NCBI GenBank assembly: GCA_947172415.1
Contig: OX359191.1
Location: forward strand, 3,782,001 to 3,846,000
Direction of reading: 5' to 3'
Length of the DNA: 64,000 nt
From: Chondrosia reniformis
Lineage: Eukaryota > Porifera > Demospongiae > Chondrillida > Chondrillidae
Shown: positions 45,069 through 61,791 of the stretch, piece after piece
Layout: the number at the start of each line of letters is the position of its first letter
How positions within the stretch are numbered: the stretch's first letter is position 1
Position numbers and translations under genes: made by a program
Notes under the pieces: model-generated
The model's input: the letters and a program-made list of their open reading frames with translations, nothing else
What the model was told of the DNA's origin: nothing
The model's database searches: none

Positions 45069-45997
45069 ATATGTTTATGTACTAGGTATATGTACTACTT
45101 GTGGGTACTAGCTGTATTAGCTGGTTGTATGTACTAAGTCTATGTACTAGTTGTATATACTAGTTGTATTTACTATTTGTATGTACTATTTATATGTGTG
45201 GGTACTCGTTATATGTACTAGTTGTATGCGCTAGCTGTATGTACTAGTTGTAGATACTATTTACATTTACTAGGTATACGTGTATTGTACTAGTTATATG
45301 TAGTAGGTGTATGTACTTGTTATATGGCCTAATTGTATGTACTAGTTGCATGTACTAGTTGTATGGACTAGTTGTATATACTAGTCGCATGTACTAATTA
45401 TATTTACTAGTTACTAATTTTATGAACTAGTTGAACCTACGAAATTTATGTAATACTTGTATGTACTAGCTAAAGGTACTAGTTTTATATATACTAGTTG
45501 TATGTACTAGTTTTTAGTTGTATGTACTATGTGTATGTACTATTCATATATACTAGTTATATGTTTATGTATTAGTTATATGTAGTAGGTGTGTGAACTT
45601 ATTATATGTACTAGTTTAAAGTATTAGTTGTATGTGCTAATTGTTTGTATATGTTCGGTGTACTAGTTGTATGTTTATACGAGTTGTATGTACTAGCTTT
45701 GTACTAGTTGTATGTTCTAATTGTTTGAACTAGTTCTATGTACTAATTGTATGTACAGGTATGCACTAGTTACTAGTTTCTAGTTGTATGTAATAGTTGT
45801 AAGTACTAGTTGTTTGTACTATGTGTATGTACCAGTTGTTGATTCTTGTACTACTTATACTATGTACTAGGGAGGTTCTAGTTGTATGTACTAGATACTA
45901 CAACTAGAAACTAGAATATACATCTAGTATATATATAAAACTAGTACATTTAACTAGTCTACAACTGGTATATACATACAACTAGTACAAACAAGTA
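45069..45997. repeat. 13-bp satellite, block 9
   Basis: Mirror of 28817-29773, including the orientation switch near 45900. Confidence 0.88.
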
Positions 45998-46377
45998 TTT
46001 CGAGTTTAAAAAGTCGTGGGGCTACCGCCCCCGCATTAACTGGAACTACTTGGCCACATCGTCGGGATTTAATATATATATTCGTAATACTAACGATTGA
46101 GGACGATTTAGTGTCCTGAACTTTATAAATAACGATGGAACAGCTTCGTAAACTAAAGCTTCCTGAACGCCGCCATTTGCAAACACGATGTATTGGCGTA
46201 TAAATTAAGTGTTACAATAGTTGCGTATGAACTAGTATTATACAAATATCGACGTATAAAATAAGTGTTATAATAGTTGCGTATTAACCTGTATTATATA
46301 TATAGATATATATATATACTCTTTCCGTAACATGAAGCTGTACAACGTAATCGGCAAATGAAAACAATATAAGGTAT
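45998..46377 (+). mobile_element. Unclassified element A, copy 2
   Basis: Flanked by a perfect 7-bp duplication ACAAGTA (45991-45997 and 46378-46384). Begins TTTCGAGTTTAAAAAGTCG and ends ATATAAGGTAT. No frame or terminal inverted repeat was recognised. Confidence 0.65.
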
Positions 46378-49300
46378 ACAAGTAGTACATAAAATTCGTA
46401 GTTACAAGTAGTTCATAAAATTAGTAGTTACAAGTAGTTCATAAAATTAGTAACTAGTAAATATAATTAGTACATGCGACTAGTATATACAACTAGTCCA
46501 TACAACTAGTGCATGCAACTAGTACATACAACTAGGCCATATAAATAGTACATACACCTAGTATATATAACTAGTACAATACACGTATACCTAGTAAATG
46601 TAAATAGTACATACAACTAGTACATACACCCTGTACATACAAATGTAACGAGTACATATAAGTAGTACATACAAATAGTACATACAACTAGTACGTATAA
46701 CTAGTACATAAATATAGTACATACAACTAGTACAGAACACTAGTTCACACAAACAAACAAGTAGTTCATAGAACTAGTTCATTTCTAGAACCTAGTACCT
46801 AGTACTAGGAATACATAAATACATATAAAAACATAAATACACTCAGTACATACAAATGTAACGAGTACATATAAGTAGTACATTCAACTATAACATACAA
46901 CTAGTATATATAACTAGTACATAAATATAGTACATACAACTAGTACAAATAACTAGTACATACCACAATTACCCACTACTTATACATTAAACTAGTGCAA
47001 ATAACTACTACATTCGACTAGTACATACAAATAGTATTGAGTACATACAACTAGTTCATAAAACTAGTTCATACAACTAGTACATTCAACGAGTATCTAG
47101 TACATACAACTACAACCTACCTAGTACATAGTATAACTAGTACAGGGATCAACAACTGGTACATACACATAGTACATACAACTAGTACTTACAATTAGTA
47201 CATACAACTAGAAACTAGTAACTAGTATATACTTAGTACATACAATTAGTACATAGAACTAGTTCCAACAATTAGAACATACAACTACAACATACACCTA
47301 GTAAATACAGCTAGTACATAATACTAGTACATACAATTAGACAATAGAACATACAACTAGTACATACAACTAGTACAGACAAAGAGTACACACAACTAGT
47401 ACATATAACTAGTACATACAAACATTACCCACTACTTTTACATTCAACTAGTAGAAAAAACTACTACATTCGACTAGTACATACAAATAGTATTGAGTAC
47501 ATACAACTAGTACATACAACTAGTGCATACAATTAGAACACACGGATAGTACATACAGCTAGTAAATATAACTAGTACATACTACTAGTACAGAAAACTA
47601 TAGAGTACATATAACTGGTATATATAACTAGTAGATATAAACAGTACACACAACTAGTTCATAAAACTAGTTCATACAACTAGTACATGCAACAAGTATC
47701 TAGTACATACAGCTAGAACCTACCTAGTACATAGTATTAGTAGTACAAGAATCAACAACTGGTACATACACATAGTTCATACAACTAGTACTTACAACTA
47801 GTACATACAACTAGAAACTAGTAACTAGTACTCACCTAGTACATACAATTAGTACATAGAACTAGTACACACATATATAAATAGAACATACAAATAGTAA
47901 ATTCAACTATTGCATTCAACTAGTACATAGAATTAGTACATACAACCAGCTAATACAGCTAGTACCTACAAGTAGTACATATACCTAGCACATACACATA
48001 TATATAGTACATATAAAGAGTATATACGTACAACTAGTATATATAACTAGTACAAACACACGCAGTACATACAAATGTAACGAGTACATATAAGTAGTAC
48101 ATAAAACTAGTACATATAACTAGTACACATAACTAATACATATGAATAGTATAAACACATATAACTAGTACATAAATATAGTACATACAACTAGTACAGA
48201 AAACTAGTTCAAACAAAAAACAAACAAGTAGTTCATAGAACTGGTTAATTCCTAGTACCTAGTATAACTTGTACTAGAACCTAAAACTAGTTCAAACATC
48301 TAGCACATACAACTAGTACATGCAAATAGTACATAAAAGAGTACACACAACTAGTACATATAACTAGTACATACAACAATTACCCAATACTTATACATTC
48401 AACTATTAGAAATAACTCCTACATTCGACTAGTACATACAAATTGTATTGAGTACATACAACTAGTTCATAAAACTAGTTCATACAAGTAGTACATGCAA
48501 CAAGTATCTAGTATATACAACTACAACCTACCTAGTACATAGTATAAGTAGTACAAGAATCAACAACTGGTACATACATAAAGTACATACAACTAGTATT
48601 TACAACTAGTACTTACAAGTAGAAACTAGTAACTAGTACATACCTGGTGCATACAATTAGTACATACAACTAGTACCCAGAACTATATAGCACTTAAAAC
48701 TGGTTCATACAACTTGTACAAAACTAGTACCAACAATTAGTACATAGAACTGAGTTAAAACAATTAGAACATACAACCACTACGTACACCTAGTATATAC
48801 AATTTGTACATACAACTAGTACATACCCCTACTACATATAGCTAGTAAATACACATACCTTGTAATTATAAATAGTACACACAACTAGTACATACAACCA
48901 GTACATAAAACTAGTCCTTACAACTAGTACATACAACTAGAAACTAGTATATACAACTAGTTCACAGAATGAGTACATAATTCTAGAACGTACAACTTGT
49001 ATATTCAACTAGTACATAACTACTACACACAACTAGGAAAAACAAGTAGGACATATAAATAGTACATACACCTACTACATATAACTAGTACATACACTTT
49101 TACCTAATAATTATAAATAGTACATACAACTAGTACATACAACAATTACATCCAATTAGTGTATACTACACACAACTAGTACCTTCCTAGCACCTAGTGT
49201 AACTAGTACAAGAACCTACCGCTTGTACATACAACTAGTACATATAACTAGAACATAAAACCAGTACATAGCTAGTACATGCAACCAGTATATACATACA

Positions 49301-50490
49301 ACTAGTACATACAACTAGTACCTACTACTAGTAAATATAACTAGTACTAGTCCATACAACTAGTACATACAACTAGTACTTGAAATTAGTTCATATAACT
49401 AGTACACACATCTACCACATATAACAATTACATAAAAATGTAACTAGTACATATAAATAGTACATAAACATACTACGAACAAGAAGTCCATACAACTACT
49501 AGTACATAGAACGAGTACATAAAACTAGGATCTATAACTAGTACACACCTTCTACACACCTTCTACATATAATTAGTACATGTGAATAGTGCATCCATAT
49601 AGTATATATAACTAGTACATAAAACTAGTACATTCAACTAGAAACTAGTACATACAACTAATATATACATAAAACTAGTACATTTAACTAATTCATACAA
49701 CTATTATATACAAACAACTAGTTCATACAACTAGTATTTACAATTAGGTCATCCAACTAGTTCCCAGAACTATTAACTAGTACATATAACCAGTACATGC
49801 AACTAGTACATTCAACTAGTACATACAACTAGTTCATAAAACTAGTACATACATTTAGTTTATACAACTAGTATTTACCATTAGTACGTACAACTAGTTC
49901 ATACAACTAGTAACTAGTGCATATAACTAGTACATTCAACTAGTACATACAACTAGGACAAACAACTAGTATATATAACTAGTACATACACCAACTACAT
50001 AAAACTAGTAAATACACATATACCTTGTAATTATAAACCGTACATACAACTAGTACATACAGATAGTGCATACAACTAGTATATATAACTAGATCACAAA
50101 CATATAACTACTACATACATATAACTGATACTTATAAATAGTACATGCCCATAGTACATACAAATAAAAGATACAAATAGTACATACATCTGCTACATAT
50201 AACTAGCACCTACAACTAGTAAATATAAATAGAACTGGTTCATAAAACTAGTGCCTGCAAATAGTACATATAACTATAGTTAGTTCTAGTACACACAACT
50301 AGTACATACAACTAGTACTTTCAACTAGTACATATAACTGGTACACACACCTACTACATATAACTAATACATAAAAATTTAACTAGTTCAAATAAATAGT
50401 GCATCCACATAGTACATACAACTAGTACATAAAACTAGTAAATACAATTTGAAACTATTACATACAACTATTATATATATAAAAGAAGTA
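46378..50490. repeat. 13-bp satellite, block 10
   Basis: ACTAGTACATACA orientation throughout. Repeated multi-unit blocks are visible (for example AGTATTGAGTACATACAACT near 47035, 47490 and 48445). No genes. Confidence 0.9.
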
Positions 50491-50756
50491 TTTCGAGTTT
50501 AAAAACTCATGGGGCTGCCGCCCCCGAATTAACTCAAACTACTTGGCCGCATCATTGGGATTTGATATATACATTCGGAATACTAACATTTGAGGACGCT
50601 TGAGTGTCCTGAACTTTATAAATAACGATGGAAAAACTTCGTTAACCAAAGCTTCCTGAACGCCGCCATTTGCAAAAACGATGTATTGACGTATAAATTA
50701 AGTGTTACAAAACTTGAGTATGAACTCATATTATACATAATACAGCCCCTAATAAG
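50491..50756 (+). mobile_element. Unclassified element A, truncated copy 3
   Basis: Starts like copy 2 (TTTCGAGTTTAAAAA) but is more diverged (for example TCATGGGGCTGCCGCCCCCG) and ends after TTATACATAATACAGCCCC, without the last ~100 bp. It lies outside the mirrored arms. Confidence 0.6.
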
Positions 50757-53700
50757 TACATTTAACTAGTACATACAACTGGTATATACATACAACTAGA
50801 ACATACAACTAGTACATAAAATTAATAGGTACAACTAGTTCATACAACTAGGAACTAGTACATATAACTAGTACTTGCGACTAGTACATACAACCAGCTA
50901 ATACAGCTAGTACACACAAGTAATACATGTACCAAGTACATGTATTAATATATATAGTACATAGAAATAGTATGTAAAACTAGTATATACAACTAGTACA
51001 AACAACTAATACGTACAACCAGTACATACAAATGTAACGAGTCCATATACGTAGTACATACAACTAGTACATACAACTAGACATATAAGTAGTAAATACA
51101 ACTAGTACATATAACTAGTACATATAACTAGTACATACAACTAGTGTCTAGTATATACAACTAGTTCCTCCCTAGTACCTAGCATAATTAGGATTAGAAC
51201 CATCAACTAGTATATACTACTAGTACAAGCAACTAGTTCATGCAACTAGTACAAATAACTAGTACATATAGGTATTACATATGACTAATACATACACATA
51301 TAATTAGCACATAAATATAGTACATACAAGTAGTACAGAAAACTAGTTAACACAAACAAACAAGTAGTTCATAGAACTAGTTCATTCCTAGTACCTAGTA
51401 TAACTTGCAATAGAACCTAAAATTAGTTCAAACATCTAGTATATACAACTAGTACATACAACTAGTACATAAAAATGGTACATACAACAGTTACACATTA
51501 CTTATACATTCAACTAGTACAAATAACTACTACATTTGTCTAGTAGATACAAATAGTATTGGGTGCTAACAACTAGTACATACAACTAGTACATACAACT
51601 AGAAACTAGCGACTAGTACATACCTAGTACATACAATTAGTACACAGAACTAGTTCAAAAAATTAGAACGTGCAACTACAACATTCACCTAGTACATACA
51701 ACTAATACATACAAATAGTACATACAGCTAGTCCATACAAGTTGTACATAAAACTAGTTCATACAACTAATACATGCAACAAGTATCTAGTACATACAAA
51801 TAGAATCTACCTAGTACATAGTATAACTAGTACAACAACTGGTACATACACATAGTACATACAACTAGTACTTATAACTAATACTTACAACTAGAAACTA
51901 GTAAATGCTACTAGTTTATAGAACGAGTACAAAATACTATATAGAACATACAACTTGAATATACATCTAGTACATAGCTAATATTAACAACTAGTATGTA
52001 CATACAACTATTAAGTACAACTGGTACATAACTAGTACATACAAATAGTACATACAACTAGTACATACCAAATAGTACACACACCTAGCACATACAATTT
52101 GTACATACAACCAGTACATTCAACTAGTCCATATAACTAGGACAAACAACTAGGACATATAAGTAGTACATACACCTACTACATAAAACTAGTACATACA
52201 CATATACCTAGTAATTACAAATAGTACATAAATCTAGTATATTCAACTAGAAACTGGTATATACAACTAGTATATATATAAACACTAGTACATTTAACTA
52301 GTACATAAAACTAATATATACATACAAAGAGTACATACAATTAGTACATAGAATTAGTAGGTACAACTAGTTCACACAACTAGTAACTAGTACATCTAAC
52401 TAGTACATGCAACTATAACATACAACTAGTACATACAACTAGCACCTACAACTAGGAAATATAACTAGTATTAGTACATACAACTAGTACAATTACACAC
52501 AACTGGTACATGCAACTAGTACATACAATTAGTAACTAGTACATACAACTAGCAATTCGCTATTACCTAATATGACTAGGACTTGAACCTACAACTAGTA
52601 CATTCAACTAGTACATACAACTAGTTCATAAAACTAGTATACAGCTAGTACAAAGAACTAGTGCATACATCTTGTACATACAACTGGTTCATATCTAGTA
52701 CAAACAACTGGTACATACACCCAGTACATACAAATGTAACGTGTACATATAAGTAGTACATACAACTAGTACATACAAAATTACACAAAAGTGGTACATT
52801 CAACTAGTACATATAACTGGTACATATGACTAGTACATACACATATAATTAGTACATAAATATAGTACATGCAACTAGTACAAAAAACATGTTCACACCA
52901 ACAAACAAGTAGTTCATAGAACCAGTTCATTCCTAGTATTTAGTATAACTTGTGCTAGAACCTAAAACTAGTTCAAACATCTAGTACATACAACTAGTAC
53001 ATCCAACTAGTACATACAACTAATACATACAACTAGTACATACAACTAGTACATATAACTAGTACATACAACAATTACACACTACTTATACATTCAACTA
53101 GTACAAATAACTACTACATTCGACTAGTACATACAAATAGTATTGAGTACATACAACTAGTACATACAACTAGTGCATACAATTAGTACACACAGATAGT
53201 ACATACAGCTAGTAAATATTACTTGTACATACTACTAGTACAGAAAACTAGTACATATAACTGGTACATGTAACTAGTACATATAAACAGAACATACAAC
53301 TAGTTCATACAACTAGTTCAGAAAACTAGTACATGCAACAAGTATCTAGTACATACAACTAGAACCTACCTAGTACAAAGTATAAGTAGTACAAGAATCA
53401 ACAACTGGTACATACACATAGTACATACAACTAGTACTTATAAATAGTACATACAACTAGAAACTAGTAACTAGTACATATCTTGTACATACAATTAGTA
53501 CATAGAACTAGTTTAAACAATTAGAACATACAACTACTACATACACCTAGTACATACAACTGGTACATGCAACTCGTACATACAAATAGTACATACAACT
53601 GGTACAATTACACACAACTGGTACAAACAATAAGTACATATAATTAGTATCTAGTACATAGAACTAGCACCTCCCTAGTATCTAATATAACTAGGACTTG

Positions 53701-56700
53701 AACCTACAACTAGTACATACAACTAATACATGCAAATAGGACATACGAATCGTACTTGCAACTAATAAATACAACTAGTACCTACAACTAGTACATAAAA
53801 CTGGAACTAGTTCATAAAACTAGTACTTACACCTACTACTAAAAACTAGTAACGAGTACACACAACTAGTACATTGAAGTAGTATGCACAACATGTTCAT
53901 GCAACTAGTACATGCAACTTGAACATACAATTAGTAGATAAAATTAGTACATATAACTAGTACATACAAAGAGTACATACAACTAATACATTCCATTTAG
54001 TACACACACTTAGGACATACAATTAGTACATACAACTAGTATATACATACAACAAGTACATACAACTAGTATATAATACTAGTTCACAAACATATAACAA
54101 CTAGTAAATATAAATAGAACTAGTTCATAAAACTAGTGCATACAACTAGTACATGCAATAAGTACATACAACTAGTACATCGTAACAATACACACAAATA
54201 GAATATACAACTAGTACATACAACTAGTACATTCAACTAGAACATATAACTAGTACAAACAACTAGGACATATAACTAGTACATACACCTACTACATACA
54301 ACTAGTACATACACATATACCTAGTAATTATAAACAGTACTTACAACTAGTACCTTGAACGGGTACATAAAACTAGTACATACAACTAGAAACTAGTCCA
54401 TACAACTAATATATATATAACACTAGTACATTTAACTAGTACATAAAACTAGTATATACATACAAAGAGTACATACAACTAGTACATAAAATTCGTAGGT
54501 ACAACTAGTTTTTAAAATTAGTAACTAGTAAATATAATTCTTACATGTGACTAGTACACACAACTGGAACATACAACTAGTGCTTGCAACTAGTACATAC
54601 AACTAGGACATATAACTAGTACATACACGTATACCTAGTAAATGTAAATAGTACATACAAATAGTACATACAGCTAGCGCTACAACAAGTAAATATAATT
54701 AGTACACACACATATAAATAGAACATACAAATAGTAAATACAACTAGTACATACAACTAGTACGTACAACTGGTACATACAACTAGTATATACATACAAC
54801 TATATAGTACACAGAACTTGTACTTACAATTAGCATATGCAACTACTACATACAACGAATATATACAACTAGTACCTAAAACTAGTAAATATAGCTAGTT
54901 CTAGTACCTACAACTAGTACATACAACTAGTCCTTTCAACTAGTACATATAACATAAAACATAACATAATACATAAAAATATAACTAGTTCAAATAAATA
55001 GTGCATCCACATAGTACATACAACAAGTTCATAAAACTAGTATATAGCTAGTACTAAGAACTAGTGCATACATCTTGTAAAAACAACTGGTTCATATCTA
55101 CTATATAAAACTAGTACATATAACTAGTATGTAGAATTAGTACTTACAACCAGCTAATACAGCTTGTACATACAAGTAGTACATATGCCTAGTACATACA
55201 CATATATATAGTATATATAAATAGTACGTACAACTAGTATATATAACTAGTACAAACAACTAGTACATACACCCAGTACATACAATTGTAACGAGTACAT
55301 ATAAGTAGTACATACAACTAGTGCATACAATTAGAACACACAAATAGTACATACAGCTAGTAAATATAACTAGTACATACTACTAGTACATACAACTAGT
55401 ACATATAACTGGTACATAAACCTAGTACATATAAAGACTACACCCAACTAGTTCATAAAACTAGTTCATACAACTAGTACATGCAGCAAGTATCTAGTAC
55501 ATACAACTAGAACCTACCTAGTACATAGTATAAATAGTACAAGAATCAACAATTGGTACATACACATAGTACATACAACTAGTACTTACATCTAGTGCAT
55601 ACAACTAATACATACAACTAGACTATACAACTATTAACTAGTACATACAACTAGTACATAAATTTAATAGTTACAACTAGTTCATACAACTAGTAACTAG
55701 TACATATAACTAGTACATGCGACTAGAACATACAACTAGTCCAAACACATAGTACATACAACTAGTTCCTAAAACTAGTATACAGCTAGTACAAAGTACT
55801 AGTGCATACATCTTGTACATACATCTGGTTCTATCTACTACATATAACAAGTACATACAACTAGTACATAGAATTAGTACATACAACCAGCTAAAACAGC
55901 TTGTACATGCAAGTAGTACATATACCTAGTACATTCACATATATTTAGTATATATAAATAGTACGTACAACTAGTATATATGACTAGTACAAACAACTCG
56001 TACACACACCCAGTACATACAAATGTAACGAGTACATATAAGTAGTACATACAACTAGTATATACAACTTGTACATATAAACAGTACATGCAACTAGTAC
56101 ATACAACTAGTACATATAACTAGTACACATAACTAGTACATACAACTAGTGTCTAGTATATACAACTAGTTCCTCCCTAGTACCTAGTATAATTAGGATT
56201 AGAACCTTCAACTAGTATATACTACTAGTACATACAACTAGTACATGTAACAAGTATTTAGTACATACAACTAGAACCTACCTAGTACATAGTATAACTA
56301 GTACAAGAATCAACAACTGGAACACGCACATAGTACATACAACTAGTACTTTAAACTAGTGCACGCAACTAGTACATACAACTAGACTATACAACTATTA
56401 ACTAGTACATACAACTAGTACATGCAAATAGGACATACGAATCGTACTTGCAACTAATATATACAACTAGTACCTACAACTAGTACATATAACTGGAACT
56501 AGAACATAAAACTAGAACATACAACTACTACTAACAACTATTAACGAGTACATACAACTAGTACATTGAACTATTACACACAACTTGTACATAAAACTAG
56601 TAAATAATACAATCAGCTAGGACATACAACTGGTACAAACAACTAGGTCATATAACTACTTTATATAACAAGTACATACAAGTAGTTTCTAGTACATATA

Positions 56701-57644
56701 ACCATAAAGAACCTACCTAGTACCCAGTTTAACCAGTACTAGAACCTACAACTAGTACATACAACAAGTGCATACAATTAATACACACAAATAGTACATA
56801 AAGCTAGTAATTATAACTGGTACATACTACTAGTACATATAACTGGTACATATAACTGGTACATATAACTAGGACATATAAACAGTACATACAACTAGTT
56901 CATAAAACTAGTTCATACAACTAGCACATACAACAAGTATCTAGTACATACAAAAAGAACCTACCTAGTACATAGTATAACTAGCACAAGGATCAACAAC
57001 TGGTACATACACATAGTACATAAAACTAGTACTAACAACTAGTACATACAATTAGAAACTAGAAAATACTCCTAGTTCATAGAACGAGTACAAAATACTA
57101 TATAGAACATACAGCTTGAATATACATCTAGTACATAGCTAATATTAACAACTAGAATATACATACAACTATTACGTACAACTGGTACATAACTAGTACA
57201 TATAACTTGTACATGTGACTAGTACATACAACTAGTGCATACAAGTAGTACAGACAACTAGTGTCTAGTATATACAACTAGTACCTCCCTAGTACCTAGT
57301 ATAATTAGGACTAGAACCTACAACTAGTATATACCACAAGTACATACAACTAGCACATACAACTAGTACATATAACTAGTACATATGACTAGTACATACA
57401 CAAATAATTAGCACATAAATATAGTACATGCAACTAGTGCAGAAAACTAGTTCACACAAACAAACAAGTAGCTCATAGAACTAGTTCATTCATTTAATAA
57501 GTACATACAACAATTACAAACTACTTATACATTCAACTAGTACAAATTACTACTATATTCGACTAGTACATATAAATAGTATTGAGTACATACAACTAGT
57601 CCATACAACTAGTACATATAACTAGTACATTCAACTAGTACATA

Positions 57645-59853
57645 CAACTAGTACATATAACTAGTACATTCAACTAGTACATACAACTAGGACAAACAAC
57701 TAGTATATATAACTAGTACATACACCAACTACATATAACTAGTAAATACACATATACCTTGTAATTATAAATAGTACACACAACTTGTACATACAGCTAG
57801 TGCATACAACTAGTATATATAACTGGTTCACAAACATATAACTACAACATACATTAAACTGGTACTTATAAATAGTTCATACAAAAGGTACATACAAATA
57901 GTACATTCAACTTGAACATACAACGAGTACAAACAACTAGGATATATAACTAGTACATACACCTACTAAATACAACTAGTTCATACACATATACCTAGTA
58001 AATATAAATAGTACATACAACTAGTGCATACAACAAGAAATTAGTCCATACAACTAGTCCATACAACGAGTATATATATAACACTAGTACATTTAACTAG
58101 ACATAAAACTTGTATATACATACAAAGAGTACATTCAACTAGTACATAATATTAGTATGTACAACTAATTCACACAACTAGTACATACAACAAATTCATA
58201 AACCTAATATATAGCTAGTACAAACAACTAGTGCATACATCTTGTACTTACAACTGGTTCATATCTAGTTCATACATCTAATACATACAACTAGTACATC
58301 CAACTAGTACATACAATTAGTACATACAACTACCACATACAACTTGTACATACAACTAGCACCTAGAACTAGTAAATATAACTAGTATTAGTACATACAA
58401 CTAGTAGATAGAATTAGTACATACAACCAGCACATACAGCTAGTACGTACAAGTAGTACATATACCTAGTACATAAACATATAAATAGTACATACAACTA
58501 GTACAATTACATACAACGGGTACATACAACTAGTACATACAATTAGTATCTAGACTTCAACCTACAACTAGTACATACAACTAGTACATACAACTAGTAT
58601 ATACGATTAGTACAAAAAACTAATTCAAACAAACAAACAAGTAGTATATAGAACAAGTTCCTTCCTAGTTCCTAGTATAACTTCTACAACTAGTTCAAAA
58701 AACTAGTACATACAACTAGTACATACAAGTAGTCACTAGTACATACAACTAATACATACAACTAGTACATGTAAATACTACATTTGATTGGAACATAGTA
58801 TCGAGTTCATACAACTACTATATACAGCTAGAACATTCAACTAGTATATACAACTACTACATAAAGTACATACAACTAGTACATAGCTACTACATACAAC
58901 TAGTATATACATAAAACTAGTGCATACAACTAATACATACAATTAGTACATACAACTACTACATCCAACTACTACATACAACCAGTACCTACAACTAGTT
59001 AATATTACTAGTACTAGTACATAGAACTAGTACATACATCTAATATGTTCAAATAGTCCTAACAACTAGTACATACAACTAATGCCTACTTAGTACCTAA
59101 TATAACAAGTACTAGAACCTACAACTAGTACATACAGCTAGTGGATACACGTAGTACAGGCAACTTGTATATACAAAAGTTACATACAACTACTACATAC
59201 AACTAGTACACACAACTACATACAACTAGTATATACATACAACTAGTACGTTCAACTGGTACATAACTAGTACATACAACTTGTACATAGTGTAACCAAA
59301 AGCTCTCTTTAGGTTTAGTTCCCCTATAGGCTCTTTTTACAGAATAGGCATATAGCACGTAGGAAAATGGTATCCTAGATTTTTCATAGTGTGAGTACAT
59401 AAAACTAGCATATACAACTACTACATATACAACAAACTAGTATATACATACAACTAGAACATAGCTAATACTTACAATTAGTATATACATACAACTGGTT
59501 CATACAACTAGTACTAACAAATAGTACATACAACTACTACATCCAACTACTACATACAACCAGTACCTACATCTAGTAATTATAACTAGTACCAGTACAT
59601 AGTACTAGTACATACAAAAACTACATACAACTAGTATATACAACTAGAAACTAGTACATACAACTAATTCATAGAACGAGTACATACACATATACCTAGA
59701 AAATATAAATAGTACATTCAACTAGTACATACAGCTAGTGCATACAACTAGTCCATATAACTAGTACACAAACATATAACTAGTACATGCAGATAGTAAA
59801 TACAACTAGAACATACAACTAGGACGTACAACTAGTACATGCAAATAGTACAT
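57645..59853. repeat. Direct duplication, copy 1 (offset 4147 bp)
   Basis: Matches 61792-64000 at a constant offset of 4147 bp with very few differences (for example ATAAATAG against ATAAAAAG near 57776). The constant offset means almost no indels, so the event is recent. The second copy runs off the window end. Confidence 0.9.
59286..59397. other. Non-satellite island, copy 1
   Basis: About 110 bp (GTGTAACCAAAAGCTCTCTT onward) that does not follow the 13-bp pattern. It contributes part of a 65-codon minus-strand frame, which is mostly satellite and not credible as a gene. Origin unknown. Confidence 0.6.
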
Positions 59854-61791
59854 GCAACTAGTATCTAGTACATACAACTAGAACATACATCAATTTCAAA
59901 GCTAGTACATTCAACTAGTATAAACATACAACTAGTACACAGAACGTGTACATACAATTGGCACATATATACAACTAGTACTTTCAACTAGTACATATAA
60001 CAAGTTCACACACCTACTACATTTAACTAGTACATACAACTGGTATATACATACAACTAGTACATACAACTAGCACATACAAGCAGTACATAAAATTCGT
60101 AGGCACCACTAGTTCATAAAATTAGTAACTAGTAAATATAATTAGTACATGCGACTAGTACATACAACTAGTACAAACAACTAGTACATGCAACTAGTAC
60201 ATACAACTATGACATATAACTAGTACATACAACTATGACATATAACTAGTACATACACCTACTACATATATCTGGTACATACACGTATACCTAGTAAATG
60301 TAAATAGTACATACAACTAGTACATATAGCTAGCGCATACAACTAGTACATATAACTAGTAACCACACATATAAATAGTTCATACAAATAGTAAATATAA
60401 CTGGTACATACACCTAGTACGTACAACTAGTACATACAACTAGTATATAGTACATACAACTAGAACCTACAACTAGTACAGGGCTAGTATATACAACTAG
60501 TATATACATACAACTAGTGCATATGAATAGTACATACAACTAATGTCTAGTATATACAATTAGTACCTCCCTAGTCCCTAGTATAATTAGGACTAGAACC
60601 TACAATTAGTATATACTACTAGTACATGCGACTAGTACTTGCAACTAGTACATATAACTAGTACATATAACTATTACATTTGACTAGCACCTACACATAT
60701 AATTAGTACATAAATATAGTACATACAACTAGTACAGAAAACTAGTTCACACAAACAAACAAGTCGTTCTTAGAACTAGTTCATTCCTAGTACCTAGTAA
60801 AACTTGTACTAGAACTTAAAACTAGTTAAAACGTCTAATACATACAACTGGTACATACAAATAGTACATACAACCAGTACATATAACTAGTATATACAAC
60901 AATTACCCACTACTTATACATTCAACTAGTACAAATGACTACTACATTCGACTAGTACATACAAATAGTATTGAGTACATACAACTAGTACATACAACTA
61001 GTGCATACAAGTAGTACACACAAATAGTACCTACAGCTAGTTAATATTACTAGTTCATATGACTAGTACATACAAATAGTACATAAAAGTTGTACATAAA
61101 ACTAGTACATACAACTGGTGCCCAGAACTAGGACTTAAAACTAATTCATATAACTAGTACATAACTAGTACATACAATTAGTACATAGAACTAGTTCAAA
61201 AAATTAGAACATACAACTACTACATACACCTAGTATATACAATTTGTACATTCAATTAGTATATACAAATAGTACATACAACTAGTACACACAACTAGAC
61301 TATACAACTATTAACTAGTACATACAACTAGTACATAGAAATAGGACATACGAATCGTACTTGCAACTAATAAATACAACTAGTACCTACAACTAGTACA
61401 TATAACTGGAACTAGTACATAAAACTAGTACATACAACTACTACTAACAACTAGTAACGAGTACATACAACTAGTACATTGAACTAGAACGCATAACATT
61501 TCCATGCAACTAGTACATGCAACTTGTACATACAATTAGTAGATAAAATTAGTACATATAACTAGTAAATAGTACAATCAGCTAGGACAAACAACTGGTA
61601 CATACAACTAGGACATACAACTGGTATATACAACTAGGTCATATAACTACTTTATATAACAAGTACATACAAGTAGTTTCTAGTACATATAACTACATAG
61701 TCCCTCCCTAGTACCTAGTTTAAGTAGTACTAAAACCTACAACTAGTACATACAATTATTGCATACAATTAGTACACACAAATAGTACATA

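Larger units (their letters stand above)
43310..50440. repeat. Right arm of large inverted duplication
   Basis: Reverse-complement partner of 25020-32095, with elements B and A in mirrored order. The match fades near 50430, just before a third, partial copy of element A. It lacks the LINE and has the 309-bp LINE-flanking sequence once. Confidence 0.85.

Noticed and set aside
55874..56089. Cysteine/tyrosine-rich frames in the 13-bp satellite
   Set aside because: Translation of the TGTATGTACTAGT repeat gives C, Y, V and L runs. No conservation beyond the repeat.
59203..59400. 65-codon minus-strand frame repeated at 63350-63547
   Set aside because: Both copies come from one segmental duplication. 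Most of the frame is satellite and no domain is visible.
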